NCBI GenBank assembly: GCA_016213825.1
Contig: JACQZP010000019.1
Location: forward strand, 186,001 to 250,000
DNA: 64,000 nt
Source of the DNA: Acetobacterium woodii
GTDB lineage: Bacteria > Bacillota > Clostridia > Eubacteriales > Eubacteriaceae
Direction: 5' to 3'
In this document: positions 9,638 to 17,254 of the stretch, one piece after another
How the letters are laid out: every line of letters starts with the position of its first letter
How positions within the stretch are numbered: the first letter of the stretch is position 1
Made by a program: the position numbers and the translations under genes
The notes under the pieces: model-generated
What the model was told of the DNA's origin: nothing
The model's database searches: none
The model's input: the letters and a program-made list of their open reading frames with translations, nothing else

Positions 9638-9675
9638 AACACCGCAGTTGAAATTTTAACTGCGGTGTTTTGATT
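9638..9675. terminator. Bidirectional terminator between mccA and the DUF2325 gene
   Basis: AACACCGCAGTT (9638-9649) pairs with AACTGCGGTGTT (9658-9669). T-rich on the plus side and preceded by an A-run that serves the minus strand. It lies between convergent genes. Confidence 0.9.
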
Positions 9676-9718
9676 TTTGATGAATTTTTAAATCTAAATG
9701 ATTCAGATAGGCAATTCT

Positions 9719-10000
9719 TTAAGAACAATATTCAGACAAGATTTTATTCAAGGCACAAGCGCTGCTGCTGTGTGAACGGATAATTTCAGCTCCGGTTTTT
9801 TCGCCGCTTTTTAGGGCATTATGAATCATCTTATGTGATACAGTGTTTGTGAAAAGAACAAGAAGATCCGGACTACCGATCATATTTTTCATATCGCCCG
9901 GCATTTGGGTGAAAACCTTCACTTTGCATTTATAATTCTTACAAATCTCTTTATATTTGCATACCATGCGATCGTGCCCTCCAATAATTACAATACCCAT
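9719..10000 (-). CDS. DUF2325 family protein
   Basis: Small cytoplasmic protein of 93 aa beginning MGIVIIGGHDRM, the hallmark of DUF2325. Members often sit near metal, iron-sulfur or redox genes; the function is not established. The ATG at 10000 follows GAAGGAGGACG on the minus strand. A longer frame to 10069 lacks a ribosome site and is rejected. Four or five Cys (CKYKEICKNYKC and one near the C-terminus) could bind metal. It has its own promoter (10054-10082). Confidence 0.8.
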   Translation of the reverse strand: MGIVIIGGHDRMVCKYKEICKNYKCKVKVFTQMPGDMKNMIGSPDLLVLFTNTVSHKMIHNALKSGEKTGAEIIRSHSSSACALNKILSEYCS

Positions 10001-10053
10001 CTTTTCGTCCTCCTTCTTTAATTTATAAAACATAGTAAATATATATGTATAGT

Positions 10054-10082
10054 ATAATATCATAAGCAAGGAGAAAGGTCAA
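10054..10082 (-). promoter_or_regulatory. Promoter for DUF2325 gene
   Basis: Minus strand: TTGACC (10082-10077), 17-base spacer, TATTAT (10059-10054), about 55 bases from the start codon. Confidence 0.6.
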
Positions 10083-10125
10083 CATAACAATTCATTTTAT
10101 TTTCAACCAGATTTTTTCGAAAATC

Positions 10126-10151
10126 AAAAAAAGAGCTGATAAAAGCTCTTT
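10126..10151 (-). terminator. Terminator after the XdhC-like gene
   Basis: On the minus strand AAAGAGCT pairs with AGCTCTTT (10151-10130) and is followed by a T-run. It ends the NifU-E1/XdhC unit. Confidence 0.75.
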
Positions 10152-10164
10152 AAATAATGTGGAA

Positions 10165-11247
10165 TTATTCAAAATACTCGATGATAACGTCCATGATTCC
10201 GCCACAGGCCATGCCTTCATCTTCAGCAACAACACCGGTCATGTCTACTCTTTGGAATTGATACCCGCCGTTTGCAATGACATCCCGAGCATTGGTGATC
10301 ACCGCACCTTCGCTGCAGCCGCCGCCAATACTTCCCAGCAGTTTTCCAAAAGGCCAGACAATCATTTTGGCGCCTTCTTTTCGGGGAACGGAACCTTTTG
10401 TACCAACAATGGTAATAATCGCTTTTGGGGAATCATCCGGTTTTGACAGCTCATAAATAACATCCGGATCGTATTCTGGCCAATTTTGTTTTTTATTAAT
10501 TGAATTTTCTTTTTTATAGTTAGAAAAACGGCGGTAACTGATCACCTCAGCGATAATTGAGAATGCAATTTCATCAGGTGTTACGGCTCCGATTGAAAAT
10601 CCGATGGGGGAGTTAACAGAATCCAGTTTCTCCTGGGAAACCCCTTCTTCACGCATTTTTTCCATCACGCCTTTAACTCGTCGCTTGGAACCGATCATCC
10701 CGGTATAAGCGGTTTTATAGTTCAAAATCTGTCTCAGGCAGTCCATATCATGACGATGACCGCGGGTGACAATGACAATAAAGGTTAAGGGATGGATATT
10801 GATACGGTCAAAACACTTTTCGAAGCTTTCGCAGATTACTTTTTGGGCAGTGGGAAACCGCGATTCGTTGGCAAAAGAGGGGCGATCATCGATAACTGTT
10901 ACTGAAAAACCAGCTCGGCTGCCAAATTCAGCCAATGGTACCGCAATATGACCGGCACCGAAAATAATCAATTGCGGTTCGGGAAAATAAGGTTCGATTA
11001 AAAAGTCTTCATCATTTATCTGAACAAATTCAAGCATCCCGGTTTCAAGGGTTTGCGATGCTTTTTCATAGACTTGTTTAGAAAGCTTGTCATCAAAAAT
11101 CTCATTTTGCAGAGCTTCTTCGGTAATCAGGAACTTTTCGGGAATATCCTTGGTTTGATTGGTTTTATTGTTCAATGCAGTAATGAGCACTGATTTATTA
11201 CCAAGACTCATTTGATCAAATAGATTTTTATAAATTTCATTGTTCAT
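10165..11247 (-). CDS. XdhC/CoxI family protein with unusual domain order
   Basis: Protein of 360 aa related to XdhC, which handles and sulfurates the molybdenum cofactor for xanthine-dehydrogenase-type hydroxylases. A Rossmann domain (XdhC_C) spans about residues 90-245, with IIFGAGHIAVPLA near residue 97. A CoxI-type domain with GTKGSVPRKEGAKM and GSIGGGCSEGAV lies C-terminal at about 265-350. The first 90 residues look like a degenerate CoxI half, so the order is degenerate CoxI, Rossmann, CoxI. ATG 11247 follows GAGGAGGC. It overlaps the upstream NifU-E1 gene by 11 bases, implying coupled translation. No molybdenum hydroxylase is in the window, so the client is unknown. Confidence 0.82.
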   Translation of the reverse strand: MNNEIYKNLFDQMSLGNKSVLITALNNKTNQTKDIPEKFLITEEALQNEIFDDKLSKQVYEKASQTLETGMLEFVQINDEDFLIEPYFPEPQLIIFGAGHIAVPLAEFGSRAGFSVTVIDDRPSFANESRFPTAQKVICESFEKCFDRINIHPLTFIVIVTRGHRHDMDCLRQILNYKTAYTGMIGSKRRVKGVMEKMREEGVSQEKLDSVNSPIGFSIGAVTPDEIAFSIIAEVISYRRFSNYKKENSINKKQNWPEYDPDVIYELSKPDDSPKAIITIVGTKGSVPRKEGAKMIVWPFGKLLGSIGGGCSEGAVITNARDVIANGGYQFQRVDMTGVVAEDEGMACGGIMDVIIEYFE

Positions 11248-13120
11248 TTTTTGCCTCCTCGCAAACAAAAGTGAAATCACCAAGTTCATGGATGGTGGGA
11301 TGTTGACCGCAAAGCGGGCAGTCATCAAATTTCCTGAAAGTAAAGGTGTCAAAAGAGGTTTCCAGCACATCAATCATTAAAAGCTTACCTTTTAAAGTTG
11401 TCGGAATGCCGACAATTAGCTTAATTGCTTCAACAGCCTCCAGCACCCCCATTAATCCAGGGACTGGTCCTAAAACACCGGTTTCAGAACAACTCCCGAC
11501 AGTTTGATTATTGGTTTCGGGAAACAGGCAGCGAAAACATGGTCCCTCATCAGGCACAATGGTGGTCACTTGTCCATAATATGCTAAAGCGCCTGCTTCG
11601 ACAAGCGGTTTTTTTTCAAAATAGCAGGCATCATTTAACAGGTAACGGGTGGGTAAGTTATCCAGACCATCAATGACCAGATCATGTTTTTGGATGATTT
11701 CCCGGGCATTTTCTTTTGAAAAAGCACCAGAATAGGTGGTGACCAGGAGATCTGGATTTATCGCTTCCAGCGCACGTTTGGCTGATTCTACCTTCATTAG
11801 TCCAATTGTCGAAGTTAAATGGAGAATTTGACGGTTCAAGTTACTGATTTCAACATGGTCAAAATCAATCAGACTCAGTTTTTCTACACCGGCAAGAGCC
11901 AGTACCAAATTAGCTGGACAACCAAGACCACCGGCACCGATGGTTAATACGGTTGCATCTTTTAGTGAATTTTTTATTTCATAACCAGATAAATCAAAAT
12001 CCGAGTAAGTCAGATCACTATTTGAAAACTGATTGTCAAACGAGTGGTTGATTAAATCAAAATAAAAAATATCAGTTACTAAAACACCAATTTTAAGTCG
12101 GGATTTTACCAATTCAGCAACCAATAAGGTTCCTGAAAAACAAGCACTCAGCAGACAACCCAGATTTTCAGAAAAATCAGGTTGATGGAATATCTTTTCA
12201 GCAGCGAAGCCTTTATTTTTAATATTATTGAGAAATTCAGTTAATTCAGCTCGGCAATTACACAAGGCAAAACAGCCTTGCCAGGATTCATTAATCGAAA
12301 TATAGATCGGTGAAATTTCTGAATAGGGTGAATTTGCAAAGCGTGTCGCCATTTGAGTTGAAAAGAGAGTATTCCCAATAATAATAGTAAAGTCAGCATT
12401 AGTAAAATCTTCACTTAGTCGAAAGACCACATCAGGATTGAGATCAGATAATGTTTCCAGCGCTAATTCCCATCCAAGCTTGCTTTCAAAAAAACAATCG
12501 ATATGACCAATACCAATGGCAGTAAGATAGCGGATCAGCAGATCACAGCTTTCAACGTGTGATGCGCAGAGAAGAATGCGGGTCTCTAAAAGTTTTTTTT
12601 GTCCAGCTCCGCCAATGTCAGGCATAATAATATGACGCAAATAGCGTTTAATTTGATTTGCGTCAGTTAAGTCTTCAATTTTCTCAGAAAGAATAATTTT
12701 TGGATTTTCAGTTTTAGATAGAATTGAGTCAGAAGGCTGATTGTCAGTTAGATTTTTATTTTTATTGGTATAATCACGAATAGCAGCATGTAAGGCATCG
12801 GCGGCTATGTTTGAACAGAGAAGTTTCTGCTCAGGAAGACCGCCTAAAGCCTCAGCCACATCGTCATTGGTTATTTTTGAAGCTTCAGCCAACGTTTTGC
12901 CAGTGGCAAGTACCGTCAGCATGCTGCTTGCTGCAATGGCAGCCCCGCAACCAAAGGTTTTAAATTTAACATCGGTTAAGACATTTTGCTGAACTTTTAT
13001 ATAAATAGTTATTTTATCTCCATCAACAGGATTTCCGGATATCCCGATTCCGTCTGCATCTGGGATACTGCCGACATTTCTGGGGTTGGCAAAATGGTCG
13101 AGAACTGTATCATTGTACAT
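11237..13120 (-). CDS. NifU/IscU scaffold - pseudo-E1 - ThiF/MoeB-type E1 fusion
   Basis: Three-part protein of 627 aa. Residues 1-115 are an IscU/NifU-N scaffold: Cys58 (FKTFGCGAAI) and Cys102 (KLLCSNIAAD) are kept, but the first ligand Cys of the usual CGD motif is Asp33 (GNPVDGD). Residues about 155-345 begin like MoeB (RYLRHIIMPDIGGAGQKK) but lack the ATP loop, a degenerate E1 half. Residues about 383-627 are an intact ThiF/MoeB/HesA adenylyltransferase with GAGGLG (395-400), zinc pairs CFRC (528-531) and CPLC, and Cys544 in SCSETGVLGP. The role is inferred: activation of a sulfur carrier coupled to a persulfide or Fe-S scaffold. ATG 13120 has GGAGGTG upstream; longer frames do not. Confidence 0.85.
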   Translation of the reverse strand: MYNDTVLDHFANPRNVGSIPDADGIGISGNPVDGDKITIYIKVQQNVLTDVKFKTFGCGAAIAASSMLTVLATGKTLAEASKITNDDVAEALGGLPEQKLLCSNIAADALHAAIRDYTNKNKNLTDNQPSDSILSKTENPKIILSEKIEDLTDANQIKRYLRHIIMPDIGGAGQKKLLETRILLCASHVESCDLLIRYLTAIGIGHIDCFFESKLGWELALETLSDLNPDVVFRLSEDFTNADFTIIIGNTLFSTQMATRFANSPYSEISPIYISINESWQGCFALCNCRAELTEFLNNIKNKGFAAEKIFHQPDFSENLGCLLSACFSGTLLVAELVKSRLKIGVLVTDIFYFDLINHSFDNQFSNSDLTYSDFDLSGYEIKNSLKDATVLTIGAGGLGCPANLVLALAGVEKLSLIDFDHVEISNLNRQILHLTSTIGLMKVESAKRALEAINPDLLVTTYSGAFSKENAREIIQKHDLVIDGLDNLPTRYLLNDACYFEKKPLVEAGALAYYGQVTTIVPDEGPCFRCLFPETNNQTVGSCSETGVLGPVPGLMGVLEAVEAIKLIVGIPTTLKGKLLMIDVLETSFDTFTFRKFDDCPLCGQHPTIHELGDFTFVCEEAKNEQ

Positions 13121-13146
13121 AGGGCACCTCCGCATAAGATAACACA

Positions 13147-13176
13147 ATTATACTATGGAATTAATATGAAATACAA
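13147..13176 (-). promoter_or_regulatory. Promoter for NifU-E1 gene
   Basis: Minus strand: TTGTAT (13176-13171), 18-base spacer, TATAAT (13152-13147). A small palindrome GAACAT-GGAA-ATGTTC lies further upstream at 13210-13225. The remainder of the 292-base divergent gap is AT-rich, with no gene seen. Confidence 0.5.
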
Positions 13177-13331
13177 CCAGGATCTGAATTTTAAGACTAG
13201 CTTCAACTGGAACATGGAAATGTTCAAATATTTAACAAAATTAGAATAATAGATTTTGAAACATTAATACTGTTGGGCTCAATAAATGGTGGTAGATATG
13301 ATATAATCTTGTTTAAATAGAAAAGGTAAAC

Positions 13332-13360
13332 TTGACAAAAAAATATAGTTCAGGTAGTAT
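13332..13360 (+). promoter_or_regulatory. Promoter for cystathionine gamma-synthase/patB unit
   Basis: TTGACA (13332-13337), 17-base spacer, TAGTAT (13355-13360). AGTAT and ATACT form a short dyad over and after the -10 box (13356-13374), a possible operator. Confidence 0.65.
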
Positions 13361-13412
13361 TTATTAAACATACTGGACGACTATGAAATTAACTCAGAAA
13401 TGGAGAAAAAAT

Positions 13413-14552
13413 ATGGATTTTAGCACCCTTTGCATACATGGAAATAAAGAAAAATACGATAATACCGGAGCAGTCAGTGTTCCGATTTTTCAATCGGCAA
13501 CCTTTGCTCACCCTGCTGTGGGTGAAAGCACGGGTTATGATTATACCAGACAACAAAACCCAACTCGGGAGCATTTGGAGAATGTGATGATGAAACTTGA
13601 AGGGGGCGTGGATGCCATTGCCTTTGCCACTGGGATGGCGGCTATCGGTGCGGTCATGGAACTGTTTTCACCAGGTGATCATATCATCGCTTCAGATGAT
13701 CTTTATGGAGGATCTCATAGATTATTTCATCACATTTGCATGAAAAATGGAATTAGTTTTAACCTGGTTAATACATCAGAACTTTCTTTAATCGAGCCAT
13801 TAATCCAGTCAAATACAAAAGCACTCTTTGTTGAAACGCCAACGAACCCGATGATGCAGGTAACTGATATTGCCGGGGTGGCAGAAATTGCAAAAAAACA
13901 CCAATTGACGCTAATTGTTGATAATACTTTTTTAACTCCGTATTTTCAACAACCGCTTAAATTAGGTGCAGACATCGTTATCCACAGTGGTACCAAGTAC
14001 TTAGGTGGACATAATGATACTCTGGCGGGTTTTGCAGTTATGAAAGATAAGGAAATCGCTGAAAAACTACGATTTATTTATAAAACTACCGGGGCCTGTC
14101 TGTCACCTTTTGACAGTTGGCTTTTAATTCGGGGCATAAAAACCCTGCCAATCCGAATGGATAAGCAACAGGAAAATGCAGAAAAAATTGCTGATTGGCT
14201 ATGTCAGCAGGAGAAAATCAAAGCAGTCCACTATGTGGGGCTTTCATCCCATGAAGGTCATGAAATTTCAAAACGCCAATCCACTGGTTTTGGCGGTATG
14301 ATTTCTTTTGAAGTAGATAGTGAAGAAACGGCCATCCATATTTTAGAAGGAGTTTCAATTATCCAATATGCTGAAAGTCTGGGCGGGGTGGAAACCTTAA
14401 TCACTTATCCAATGTTGCAGACTCATGGCGATATCCCAGAAGAAGAACGGGAAGCAAAAGGAATTAATAATCGTTTGTTGAGATTGTCGGTTGGAATTGA
14501 AAGTGCCCAGGATTTAATTACTGAATTATCCAGGGTGATAAAGGGGGAATAA
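13413..14552 (+). CDS. Cystathionine gamma-synthase / gamma-family PLP enzyme (MetI-like)
   Basis: Cys/Met metabolism PLP enzyme of 379 aa. Seen: YDYTRQQNPTREHLE (the YTRxxNPTR form typical of MetI-type synthases), SDDLYGGSHRLF, VDNTFLTPYFQ and PLP-lysine IHSGTKYLGGHND. It is followed four bases later by a PatB/MalY beta-lyase, so forward transsulfuration (cysteine to homocysteine) is the natural reading. ATG 13413 has TGGAG seven bases upstream; ATG 13383 has no ribosome site. Methionine or homocysteine gamma-lyase activity remains possible because motifs do not separate these reliably. Confidence 0.83.
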   Translation: MDFSTLCIHGNKEKYDNTGAVSVPIFQSATFAHPAVGESTGYDYTRQQNPTREHLENVMMKLEGGVDAIAFATGMAAIGAVMELFSPGDHIIASDDLYGGSHRLFHHICMKNGISFNLVNTSELSLIEPLIQSNTKALFVETPTNPMMQVTDIAGVAEIAKKHQLTLIVDNTFLTPYFQQPLKLGADIVIHSGTKYLGGHNDTLAGFAVMKDKEIAEKLRFIYKTTGACLSPFDSWLLIRGIKTLPIRMDKQQENAEKIADWLCQQEKIKAVHYVGLSSHEGHEISKRQSTGFGGMISFEVDSEETAIHILEGVSIIQYAESLGGVETLITYPMLQTHGDIPEEEREAKGINNRLLRLSVGIESAQDLITELSRVIKGE

Positions 14553-14555
14553 GAC

Positions 14556-15734
14556 TTGAAATATAATTTTAATGATATTGTTCAACGGGATAACACCAAT
14601 TCCATCAAATACGATTTTGCCAATCGACGGGGAAAACCGGAGGGGCTGTTGCCGCTGTGGGTAGCGGATATGGATTTTAAAACGCCGGCACCGGTGGTCG
14701 ATGCCCTGGTGGAGAAAAGCAAACATGGTATATTTGGCTACTCTGAAAGCGGGCAGGATTATTTCTTTATATTAAAGGATTGGTTCAAAACCCGGTTTAA
14801 CTGGAACATCCAACCAGAATGGCTGGTCACGACGCCCGGGGTGGTATATGCCATTGCTACCGCGATACGAGGACTTACCAAAGAAGGGGATAGTATTATC
14901 ATTCAGCAGCCGGTATACTATCCCTTTGCCGATACCGTCGCCATTAACGATCGCAAGCTGGTTGTGAACCAGCTTGTCTATGCGAATGGGCAATATTCGA
15001 TTGACTTTGATGATTTCGAAAATAAAATAATTGATAATAGTGTTAAGTTATTTATTCTCTGTAGTCCCCACAACCCGGTCGGCAGGGTTTGGAAACGAGA
15101 AGAACTGGTTCGTCTAGGTGATATTTGTCTAAAGCATGGCGTTATCGTTGTTTCTGATGAAATCCATCAGGATTTTATCTACCCCGGACATAAACATCTG
15201 GTTTTTGCAGATTTAAAACCAGAATTTTTGGGGATAACCATTACCTGTACTGCCCCGAGCAAAACTTTTAATCTGGCAGGGCTTCAGGTTTCCAACATCT
15301 TTATTGAAAATAAAGAAATAAAGAGAAAGTTCAAAAAAGAAATGAGAAAAGGTGGTTATAATGAGATTAACATTATGGGTATCGTCGCCTGTACTGCTGC
15401 CTATTCAAAAGGCCGTAAATGGTTGGAGGAATTAAGAGTTTATCTTGGCGAAAATTTGGATTTTATCAGGACTTTTTTGAATGAGCAATTACCTCAGGTC
15501 AAGCTCATCGAGCCGGAAGGAACCTATCTGATCTGGTTGGATTTTAGCGAATTGGGATTGAATGAGGAAGCGTTAGAAGACTTAATTATTAACAAAGCCG
15601 GTCTCTGGCTGGATGCCGGAACCATGTTTGGTGCCGGCGGAGAAGGTTTTCAGCGAATTAATATTGCAGCCCCAAGACTGATACTGGAGCAGGCATTGGC
15701 CCAGTTGGAACGGGCTGTTAATAGCCAGGAGTAA
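14556..15734 (+). CDS. patB: PatB/MalY-type cystathionine beta-lyase (C-S lyase)
   Basis: Fold-type I aminotransferase-like C-S lyase of 392 aa that cleaves cystathionine to homocysteine, pyruvate and ammonia. Features: N-terminal KYDFANRRG, LPLWVADMDF, VTTPGVVYAI, SPHNPVGRVW, VSDEIHQDF and PLP lysine in SKTFNLAGLQ. Start TTG 14556 gives MKYNFND, matching relatives, and follows AAAGGGGGA. It forms a two-gene unit with the preceding synthase. A weak hairpin is found downstream. Confidence 0.9.
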   Translation: MKYNFNDIVQRDNTNSIKYDFANRRGKPEGLLPLWVADMDFKTPAPVVDALVEKSKHGIFGYSESGQDYFFILKDWFKTRFNWNIQPEWLVTTPGVVYAIATAIRGLTKEGDSIIIQQPVYYPFADTVAINDRKLVVNQLVYANGQYSIDFDDFENKIIDNSVKLFILCSPHNPVGRVWKREELVRLGDICLKHGVIVVSDEIHQDFIYPGHKHLVFADLKPEFLGITITCTAPSKTFNLAGLQVSNIFIENKEIKRKFKKEMRKGGYNEINIMGIVACTAAYSKGRKWLEELRVYLGENLDFIRTFLNEQLPQVKLIEPEGTYLIWLDFSELGLNEEALEDLIINKAGLWLDAGTMFGAGGEGFQRINIAAPRLILEQALAQLERAVNSQE

Positions 15735-15757
15735 AAAAATCAGATTAATTGAAATTT

Positions 15758-15818
15758 CGGCGTTCATTTCCCAGATGGTCATTCTTTGACAAGGGTTAAA
15801 TGTATGCCGGATTTTTTT
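15758..15818 (+). terminator. Possible terminator after patB
   Basis: Imperfect arms CGGCGTTCAT (15758-15767) and ATGTATGCCG (15800-15809), followed by a seven-T run. The loop is large, so this is tentative. Confidence 0.4.
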
Positions 15819-15914
15819 GTTTAAAAACAGTCACACTTATTGTATTTCAAAAATAAATGTTTTTTTTACTCTAATGGGGGGTATAAAAGCTGTAAATGAA
15901 TTTAAGGAGATAGG

Positions 15915-16244
15915 GTGATTGATATGAATACTGAATATGCAGTTAGCGTTGATAATGAAGTAATAGAGTATATGAACAAATTGGATAAAAAAGAACTGAA
16001 GCTGGATATCATCTTAACGGGTGGCGGATGCTGTCCATACTTTGATGTTTCTGAGATTGATTTTGGAAAACCTGATCAACCGGATCTGTATGATGTGTAT
16101 GAGCAAGATGATATTAAACTTAATATCAGTAAAAAAACAAAGGTAATAGAACCGACCCTCCAGTTCAAATTAAAAGAAATATTTGGCGGAGAAATGATTT
16201 ATGTTGAAGGCATCGATGTAAAACAACAATATTTTGACGAATAA
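15915..16244 (+). CDS. HesB-like small protein with Cys-Cys motif ((seleno)protein family type)
   Basis: Acidic protein of 109 aa with the motif LTGGGCCPYFDV. It resembles the HesB-like group in which one of the paired Cys is selenocysteine in some species. Here both positions are ordinary Cys codons (TGC TGT), and no in-frame TGA is read through. GTG 15915 is five bases after AAGGAG; ATG 15924 is the alternative and would lose three residues. The role is unknown. A link to Fe-S or sulfur handling is suggested by the family and by neighbouring NifU-E1 and Cys/Met genes. It stands alone between a weak and a strong terminator. Confidence 0.65.
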   Translation: MIDMNTEYAVSVDNEVIEYMNKLDKKELKLDIILTGGGCCPYFDVSEIDFGKPDQPDLYDVYEQDDIKLNISKKTKVIEPTLQFKLKEIFGGEMIYVEGIDVKQQYFDE

Positions 16245-16290
16245 AAATTAGAGCAACTGGCGTAAAAACCAGGTGCTCTAATTTATTTAA
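16245..16290 (+). terminator. Terminator after the Cys-Cys protein gene
   Basis: AAATTAGAGCA (16245-16255) pairs with TGCTCTAATTT (16274-16284), with T-rich flank; the inner ACTGG/CCAGG can extend the stem. Confidence 0.8.
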
Positions 16291-16406
16291 TGTGAAGTTT
16301 AATAAAATTTTTCTAAATGGGAGGGTAATTGTTTTTAGGATGTTTTATTTTTTGTTTTAGAGAGTTTAATTTCAGATAAAAAAAATACATAAAATTTATT
16401 ATTTTT

Positions 16407-16448
16407 AGGGTTATTGCTGTTGACAATAACCCTTCTTTCGTTTAAAAT
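16407..16448 (+). promoter_or_regulatory. Promoter with a 27-bp operator dyad for the six-gene operon
   Basis: A perfect 10-bp inverted repeat AGGGTTATTG (16407-16416) / CAATAACCCT (16424-16433) with a 7-base spacer covers the -35 box TTGACA (16420-16425). After a 17-base spacer the -10 box is TAAAAT (16443-16448). A repressor bound here would block polymerase. The hairpin could also be read as a terminator, but no U-run follows. No adjacent regulator gene is present. Confidence 0.7.
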
Positions 16449-16506
16449 ATAAATCATATAGGAAAAGTATGAATGAATAATAACTTTTATTGTAGGAGGA
16501 ACAGTT

Positions 16507-17208
16507 ATGAAAAAACTACTCATTATAAAGACCGGATCATCAGATCAACATGTGATCAATAAATGTGGAGATTGCGACGTGCGTATTGCTCAATGTGTTG
16601 GAATCCCATATGAAGATGTCCGTGTGATTTCAGTCTATGAAAATGCAGTACCGATCCTTCCAGATGATATTGCTGGCATAATCATTACTGGTTCCCCTTC
16701 TATGGTAACGAATTTAGAACCCTGGGGAGTTGCTACTTCCCAATGGCTAAAGCAGGTTGTTGAGAAAAATATCCCGGTTTTAGGTATCTGCTTTGGACAT
16801 CAATTGCTGGCCCATACCTTTGGCGGAGTGGTTGACTATCATGAACTGGGGGAAGAAAAGGGTGAGGTTGAAATCCGGCTTACTGAAGCAGGCAAAAAAG
16901 ATCCCTTGCTGGGGGTATTACCTGAACAATTTAGCGCTTATGCATCCCACTTTCAAACCGTTACCATGCCACCAAAAAATGCCGGTGTTTTAGCCGAAAA
17001 TGATTTCGAATCGACCCATGCGTTGCGATTTAAAGAGAATGTTTGGGGCGTTCAGTTTCACCCGGAATGCATCGGGGATTTATTCTGCGAAACCCAAGAA
17101 CACAAAACATACGGCATGGCTTTACTAAAACGTTTTTACGAATTAGCAACGATTGATGCCAGTGCGACAAGTGCAAGTGCAAATGAATATGCAACAGCAG
17201 TTTTATAA
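16507..17208 (+). CDS. Class I glutamine amidotransferase (GMP synthase-like domain)
   Basis: Stand-alone amidotransferase of 233 aa. Nucleophile Cys95 in GICFGHQLLA and the His-Glu pair in FHPECIG complete the triad; TGSPSMV is the oxyanion strand. No synthase domain is attached, so it either hydrolyses a gamma-glutamyl compound or supplies ammonia to a partner. First gene of a tightly packed operon (ATG after GGAGGAAC). The C-terminal 20 residues (Ser/Ala-rich) are atypical. The substrate is unknown. Association with a gamma-family PLP enzyme hints at a glutamyl- or sulfur-amino-acid derivative. Confidence 0.82.
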   Translation: MKKLLIIKTGSSDQHVINKCGDCDVRIAQCVGIPYEDVRVISVYENAVPILPDDIAGIIITGSPSMVTNLEPWGVATSQWLKQVVEKNIPVLGICFGHQLLAHTFGGVVDYHELGEEKGEVEIRLTEAGKKDPLLGVLPEQFSAYASHFQTVTMPPKNAGVLAENDFESTHALRFKENVWGVQFHPECIGDLFCETQEHKTYGMALLKRFYELATIDASATSASANEYATAVL

Positions 17209-17254
17209 TTAGTGCAGATATACGTTAGAAATGACAAAATGGGAGGAGGCAGAA

